Assembly (NCBI RefSeq): GCF_006088715.1
Contig: NZ_CP030771.1
Span: forward strand, 8,802,001 to 8,866,000
From: Streptomyces sp. YIM 121038
Lineage (GTDB): Bacteria > Actinomycetota > Actinomycetes > Streptomycetales > Streptomycetaceae
Direction of reading: 5' to 3'
Length of the DNA stretch: 64,000 bases
Each line of letters begins with the position of its first letter. Within the stretch, counting starts at the first letter, position 1. The notes beneath the pieces are model-generated. The model had not been told where the DNA came from, did no database searches, and saw only the letters and a program-made list of their open reading frames with translations. Shown here piece after piece: positions 60,268 through 64,000 of this stretch. The translations under genes and the position numbers were made by a program.

Positions 60268-60363
60268 TGGCGTCTCGCGGACCGGACGTGCCGTATCGCC
60301 TGGCGGAAAGTCCGGCGGGTGTCCAGCTGAGCCGGGGCCCGGAGCTGGTGCAGGATGGGAGGC

Positions 60364-60786
60364 ATGTCCGACGCCTTCACCACCCGCATCCTGCACGTCG
60401 CGACCGGCTCGGACGAGACGGTCGTCGACCTCACCCACGAGTGCGCGGGTTTCCTGCGCGAGGCGGCCCGCGGTCGCGACGGCCTCCTGAACGTCTTCGT
60501 CCCGCACGCCACTGCCGGCATCGCCGTTCTGGAGACCGGCGCGGGCAGCGACAGGGACCTGCTCACAGCGCTGCACACCCTGCTGCCCGCCGACGACCGC
60601 TGGCAGCACCGCCACGGCAGCCCCGGCCACGGCCGCGACCACGTCCTGCCCGCCCTGGTGGCCCCGCACGCCACGCTCCCGGTGATCGGCGGCAGCCTGG
60701 AGCTCGGCACCTGGCAGTCCGTGTGCCTGGTCGACACGAACAAGGACAACCCCGACCGTCAGGTGCGGCTGAGCTTCCTGGGGTGA
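60364..60786 (+). CDS. YjbQ family protein (secondary thiamine-phosphate synthase-like)
   Basis: 140 residues from ATG 60364 (MSDAFTTRILHVATGSDETV); an ATG three codons upstream is possible. It is a single UPF0047/YjbQ domain with conserved GLLNVFVPHATAGIAVLETG, WQHRHGSPGHGRDHVLPALV, GGSLELGTWQSVCLVDTNK and a C-terminal RQVRLSFLG. The histidines (PHAT, HRHG, GRDH) form the conserved putative metal/phosphate site. Some homologues show weak thiamine-phosphate synthase activity; the physiological role is unknown. It is divergent from the ssu leader (134 bp) and convergent with the TetR gene (19 bp). Confidence 0.9.
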   Translation: MSDAFTTRILHVATGSDETVVDLTHECAGFLREAARGRDGLLNVFVPHATAGIAVLETGAGSDRDLLTALHTLLPADDRWQHRHGSPGHGRDHVLPALVAPHATLPVIGGSLELGTWQSVCLVDTNKDNPDRQVRLSFLG

Positions 60787-60805
60787 GCGGGCGGGGTCCG
60801 CCGGG

Positions 60806-61381
60806 TCAGCGGCCCGGTGCCCCCGCGCGCAGGCCGTCCATGACGATGTCGAGGAGCTGGTCCACACGCGCCTGCCAGTCGCTGTCCGGATCGATGTGCC
60901 ACAGCCCCGCGATGGCGAGCATGAAGTCGTCGGGGCTCAGGCCCGGGCGGATGGTGCCCGCCGCGTCGTTGGCGTCGAGGAGCAGGGTGATGGCGCAGGT
61001 CAGCGGGCCGTGGCCGAGCGCGGCGAAGCTGCCGTACGCGGTGGCCTTGCCCATCGCCTGGGCCAGGCCCGCCTTGGTCATGGAGTACTGGGCGAGGCGG
61101 GTCATCCACTCCCGCAGGGCCTGGTCGGGCGGCCGGGTCTCCAGCAACTGGGCGGCGGTGTCGGCGACTTGCTCCACCTCGTAGCGGTACACCTCCAGGA
61201 CGAGCGCCTCGCGGCTCGGGAAGTTGCGGTAGAAGGTGCCCTGTCCGACGCCCGCCTTCTTCGCGATCGCGCTGAGCGGGGTGTCCGCCGCCCGCGTCAG
61301 CTCCGTGAGGGCCACCTCCAGGATGCGTGCGCGATTGCGCTGCGCGTCCGAGCGCAGCGGCGCGTTCTTCCTCTCGTGCAC
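60806..61381 (-). CDS. TetR family transcriptional regulator
   Basis: 191 residues from GTG 61381 (VHERKNAPLRSDAQRNRARI) with GGAAGG upstream; longer frames to 61627 run through the operator region and are unlikely. The HTH is at about residues 15-60: ILEVALTELTRAADTPLSAI, AKKAGVGQGTFYRNFPSREA. The ligand domain follows (EVEQVADTAAQLLETRPPDQ, LREWMTRLAQY, ITLLLDANDAAGTIRPGL). It is divergent from the aldehyde oxidoreductase operon; two perfect or near-perfect dyads lie between them. It probably represses both itself and that operon until an aldehyde-like ligand binds (inference). Confidence 0.92.
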   Translation of the reverse strand: MHERKNAPLRSDAQRNRARILEVALTELTRAADTPLSAIAKKAGVGQGTFYRNFPSREALVLEVYRYEVEQVADTAAQLLETRPPDQALREWMTRLAQYSMTKAGLAQAMGKATAYGSFAALGHGPLTCAITLLLDANDAAGTIRPGLSPDDFMLAIAGLWHIDPDSDWQARVDQLLDIVMDGLRAGAPGR

Positions 61382-61440
61382 CCCTCGTCCTTCCGGGATC
61401 GCGGCCGTTGGGCCGTGTCGAGCGGACAGCCCTTGATAAG

Positions 61441-61454
61441 CGGACAGCTGTCCG
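61441..61454. promoter_or_regulatory. TetR operator 1, CGGACAGCTGTCCG
   Basis: A perfect 14-bp palindrome, 60 bp upstream of the TetR start. An isolated half-site CGGACAG also occurs at 61423-61429. Confidence 0.7.
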
Positions 61455-61470
61455 TTAGGTTCGAAGGCAA

Positions 61471-61484
61471 CGGACAGTTGTCCG
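61471..61484. promoter_or_regulatory. TetR operator 2, CGGACAGTTGTCCG
   Basis: The same dyad with one central change, exactly 30 bp from operator 1 (centre to centre), i.e. about three helical turns, so both dimers would face the same side of the DNA. It lies 215 bp upstream of the oxidoreductase operon's first start codon. The 61485-61698 stretch shows no other element. Confidence 0.7.
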
Positions 61485-61698
61485 CTTGTGCTCACGATAG
61501 CGGCAGAGTGGCTGAATGTGTGCCCTCCTGTCGTCCGCTGCCCGTGTCCGCCCTCTCGCTCGACCGGGCCGAGGACCGGCCCGGCGCCCCGTACCACCTT
61601 TCCCGCAGGCCCCATCAGTTCAAGCACGTCCCGTCGGTCCGGGCACGTCCCGGCCGCGAGCGCGCGCCATCACCGCGTCCGCGAAAGAAGGCTTGACC

Positions 61699-62298
61699 AT
61701 GGCTCCACCCCCCTCGGAACCCGCCGCGACGGGCAGCGTCATCACGCTCACCGTCAACGGAGAGAAGCACACGCTGCCCGTCGACCACCGCGCGACGCTG
61801 CTCGACGTGCTGCGCGAGCGCCTGGATCTGACCGGCACCAAGAAGGGCTGCGACCAGGGCCAGTGCGGCGCCTGCACCGTGCTGGTCGAGGGCCGCCGCA
61901 CCGTTTCCTGTCTCCAGCTGGCGGTGGCCGCCGAAGGGCGCGAGATCACCACCGTCGAAGGCGTGGCCCGGGGCGGCCAACTGCACCCGGTGCAGCAGGC
62001 GTTCCTCGACCTCGACGGCTTCCAGTGCGGGTACTGCACGCCGGGGCAGATCTGTTCGGCCCTCGCCGTGCTCGACGAGCACGCGGCGGGCTGGCCGAGC
62101 GCCGTGACCGCCGACGTACGGCCCGAAGCGGCCGTGCCGCCGCTGACCGCCGAGGAGATCCGGGAGCGGATGAGCGGCAACCTGTGCCGGTGCGGCGCCT
62201 ATGTGTCCATCGTGCGCGCCGTCGAGCGCGCGGCCCTGGCGACCCCGGCCGATCCGGCCGAGGGAACCGTCGAGGCGGGCAAGGAGGCCGTGGCATGA
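61699..62298 (+). CDS. Aldehyde oxidoreductase/xanthine dehydrogenase-family 2Fe-2S subunit (PaoA/YagT-like)
   Basis: 199 residues from ATG 61699 with AAGAAGG upstream. A plant-type ferredoxin domain, KKGCDQGQCGACTVLVEG with TVSC, binds the first [2Fe-2S]. The helical [2Fe-2S] domain, FQCGYCTPGQICS and GNLCRCGAYVSI, binds the second. It passes electrons from the molybdenum subunit to the FAD subunit. The start MAPPPSEPAATGS has no Tat motif, so unlike E. coli PaoA this complex seems cytoplasmic. It is first gene of three overlapping genes (ATGA at 62295). Confidence 0.92.
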   Translation: MAPPPSEPAATGSVITLTVNGEKHTLPVDHRATLLDVLRERLDLTGTKKGCDQGQCGACTVLVEGRRTVSCLQLAVAAEGREITTVEGVARGGQLHPVQQAFLDLDGFQCGYCTPGQICSALAVLDEHAAGWPSAVTADVRPEAAVPPLTAEEIRERMSGNLCRCGAYVSIVRAVERAALATPADPAEGTVEAGKEAVA

Positions 62299-63287
62299 GG
62301 GAGTTCGGCTATCTGCGCGCTCCGGACGTCCCCGGCGCCGTCGCCCTGCACGGCGCCGACGGCGGTACGCGCTTCCTCGCGGGCGGCACCAACCTCGTCG
62401 ACCTCATGAAGGCGGGCGTGGAGCGCCCCGAGCGGCTCGTGGACGTCACCGGGCTGCCCCTGGGCGCCATCGAGCCGACCGCCGACGGCGGCCTGCGGAT
62501 CGGCGCCACCGTCAGCAACAGCGACCTCGCCGCTCACCCCCAAGTACGCCGCCAGTACCCGGTGTTGAGCCAGGCCGTCCTCGCCGGCGCGTCCGGCCAA
62601 CTGCGGAACATGGCCACGGTCGGCGGCAACCTCCTGCAGCGCACCCGCTGCGCCTACTTCACCGACCTGGCGCGGCCGTGCAACAAGCGGACGCCCGGCA
62701 GCGGCTGCTCCGCCGTCACGGGGGAGCACCGCAACCACGCGATCCTCGGCGCCACCGAGCACTGCGTCGCGGTGCACCCCTCGGACATGGGCGTCGCGCT
62801 CGCCGCCCTCGACGCCGTCGTCTCGTACGAGACCCTGGACGGGCCCGGCGCGGTGCCGCTCGCGGACTTCTACCTGCCGGTGGCCGACACGCCGCACGAG
62901 GAGACCGCCCTGCCGCCCGGCGCCCTGATCACGGGCGTCACCCTGCCGCCCGCCCCGGTCGCCGCGCGCTCCCGCTACCGCAAGGTGCGCGAACGCGCCT
63001 CGTACGCCTTCGCGATCGGCTCGCTCGCCGCCGCCCTCGACGTGCGGGACGGCCTGGTCCACGAGGTGCGCCTCGCCTTCGGCGCCGTCGCGTCGCGGCC
63101 CTGGCGGGCGCACGCCGCCGAGCGGGCGCTGACCGGCGGCCCGGCGAGCGCCGAGGCCTTCGCCGCCGCCGCGGACGCCGAGCTCGCGGCCGCCGCGCCC
63201 CTGCCCCACAACGGATACAAGGTCACTTTGATGCGTAACCTCGTCGTCGCCGTCCTGACCGAACTCGCCGAGGAGGCGGGCCGATGA
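62295..63287 (+). CDS. FAD-binding subunit with extra [4Fe-4S] cluster (PaoB/YagS-like)
   Basis: 330 residues from ATG 62295, overlapping the 2Fe-2S subunit stop by 4 bp. CO-dehydrogenase flavoprotein fold: FLAGGTNLVDLMKAGVERP, GLRIGATVSNSDLAAHP, GASGQLRNMATVGGNLLQRT. An insertion follows with four cysteines, C119 (RCAYF), C129 (PCNKR), C138 (SGCSA) and C157 (EHCVAVHPSDM), the same pattern as the [4Fe-4S] loop in the E. coli PaoB subunit. This points to an aldehyde oxidoreductase rather than plain xanthine dehydrogenase. The C-terminal CO_deh_flav_C domain (RYRKVRERASYAFAIGSLAA) is present. Confidence 0.92.
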   Translation: MREFGYLRAPDVPGAVALHGADGGTRFLAGGTNLVDLMKAGVERPERLVDVTGLPLGAIEPTADGGLRIGATVSNSDLAAHPQVRRQYPVLSQAVLAGASGQLRNMATVGGNLLQRTRCAYFTDLARPCNKRTPGSGCSAVTGEHRNHAILGATEHCVAVHPSDMGVALAALDAVVSYETLDGPGAVPLADFYLPVADTPHEETALPPGALITGVTLPPAPVAARSRYRKVRERASYAFAIGSLAAALDVRDGLVHEVRLAFGAVASRPWRAHAAERALTGGPASAEAFAAAADAELAAAAPLPHNGYKVTLMRNLVVAVLTELAEEAGR

Positions 63288-64000
63288 CCACCGCCACCCG
63301 CACGTCGGCCGGGACGGGCGCCGTCGGCACCGGGCACACCCGGATCGAGGGCCGCGACAAGGTCACCGGAGCCGCCCGCTACGCCGGTGAGCTGCCCTTC
63401 GAGGAACTCGCCCACGGCTGGCTCGTCCTGTCGACCGTCGCCAAGGGGCGCGTCCTCGGCGTGGACGCCGAGGACGTCCTCCGGCTGCCCGGCGTGCTCG
63501 CGGTCCTGCACCACGGCAACGCCCCGCGCGTCGACGCCGGGTACGTGGGCACCATCGGACCGCCCGACCCCGTCGTCGGGCTCTTCCAGCACGACCGCGT
63601 GCCGTACGCGGGCTGGCCGGTCGCCCTCGTCGTCGCCGAGACCTCCGAGCAGGCGCGTGAGGCCGCCCAGACGCTCCGGGTGCGCTACGCCGAGGAGCCG
63701 CACGACGTCGGCTTCCACCCGGACCACGCGGACGCCTACACGCCGCAGAGCGTGCTCGGCGCGCCCAACGAGGCCACCAAGGGCGACATCGAGGCGGAAC
63801 TCGCCGCCTCCGCCGTGGTGGTGGACGAGCGGTACACCACCCCCGAAGAGCACCACAACCCGATGGAGCCGCACGCGGCGGCCGCCCGCTGGGAGGGCGG
63901 CAGGCTCGAAGTCGTCGACTCCAACCAGGGCAGCCACTGGATCGCCGACGAGCTGGCCCGGCTGTTCTCGCTCGACCCGGACGCCGTGCGGGTCCGCTCC
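63284..64000 (+). CDS. Molybdopterin-binding catalytic subunit, xanthine dehydrogenase family (PaoC/YagR-like), 3' end outside window
   Basis: About 239 N-terminal residues are visible from ATG 63284 (4-bp overlap with the FAD subunit). They cover the Ald_Xan_dh_C hammerhead domain (RIEGRDKVTGAARYAGELPF, GVLAVLHHGNAPRV, LFQHDRVPYAGWPVALVVAE, EQAREAAQTLRVRY). The start of the first Mo-binding domain is also visible (DERYTTPEEHHNPMEPHAAA, NQGSHWIADELARLFSLDP). The substrate-oxidising site and its catalytic Glu lie beyond the window. Together the three subunits should oxidise aromatic or aliphatic aldehydes to acids with molybdenum cytosine- or pterin-type cofactor. Confidence 0.92.
   Translation, partial: MTTATRTSAGTGAVGTGHTRIEGRDKVTGAARYAGELPFEELAHGWLVLSTVAKGRVLGVDAEDVLRLPGVLAVLHHGNAPRVDAGYVGTIGPPDPVVGLFQHDRVPYAGWPVALVVAETSEQAREAAQTLRVRYAEEPHDVGFHPDHADAYTPQSVLGAPNEATKGDIEAELAASAVVVDERYTTPEEHHNPMEPHAAAARWEGGRLEVVDSNQGSHWIADELARLFSLDPDAVRVRS

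Overview
The window reads as chromosomal DNA of a Streptomyces or very close actinomycete. G+C is very high, third codon positions are almost always G or C, and long spurious open frames lie antisense to nearly every real gene. Several genes look leaderless, with a TAnnnT -10 box 6-10 nt before the ATG. The gene content is also typical: a conservon (sensor kinase, roadblock, DUF742, GTPase), a DUF6397-type protein, SNF2/SWIM and DUF3516 helicases, and a sulfur-type leader peptide. I found no rRNA, tRNA, CRISPR array, insertion sequence or phage gene.

Layout. 1-8.8 kb: partial phytase-like secreted esterase; SNF2 helicase coupled to a SWIM zinc-finger protein; fatty-acid desaturase; small proteins. 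9-12.4 kb: MpaB-type oxygenase, PadR regulator with its alpha/beta hydrolase, methyltransferase, and a broken MFS exporter. 12.5-19.6 kb: MHYT membrane sensor, complete four-gene conservon, F420/PPOX enzyme, second roadblock protein, DUF6397-like protein. 19.7-26.5 kb: TPR protein, TesB thioesterase, Ski2-like DUF3516 helicase, membrane hydrolase, MFS exporter. 26.5-27.7 kb: a 1.17-kb stretch with no supportable gene. 27.7-40.8 kb: heterodimeric ABC exporter, L,D-transpeptidase, GH109-type glycosidase, FAD/Fe-S D-lactate-dehydrogenase-like fusion, MarR regulator divergent from an ABC exporter, MltG-like lytic transglycosylase. 41-46.3 kb: secreted hydrolases (M4 metalloprotease, S8 protease, class-A beta-lactamase-like serine hydrolase). 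46.3-51.2 kb: flavin monooxygenase/MFS divergent pair, STAS protein, second flavoprotein monooxygenase. 51.2-55.9 kb: GntR/FCD regulator, two enolase-superfamily dehydratases (one very like D-tartrate dehydratase) and an SDF carboxylate symporter, together a hydroxy-dicarboxylate catabolic unit. 55.9-60.3 kb: ssuC-B-A-D alkanesulfonate operon behind a Cys-containing leader peptide. 60.4-64 kb: YjbQ protein, TetR regulator and a PaoABC-like molybdenum aldehyde oxidoreductase operon running off the end.

Two themes stand out. First, short tandem repeats (9, 12, 14, 15, 18, 21, 22 and 33 bp units) occur at ten or more places, both between genes and inside linkers of exporters and a sensor kinase. 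Second, the regulators sit beside clean dyad operators: PadR, GntR and a pair of TetR sites exactly 30 bp apart. The most distinctive individual items are the leader peptide of the sulfonate operon, the 9-bp repeat array directly before ssuA, and a subtilase whose oxyanion-hole Asn is replaced by Ser.
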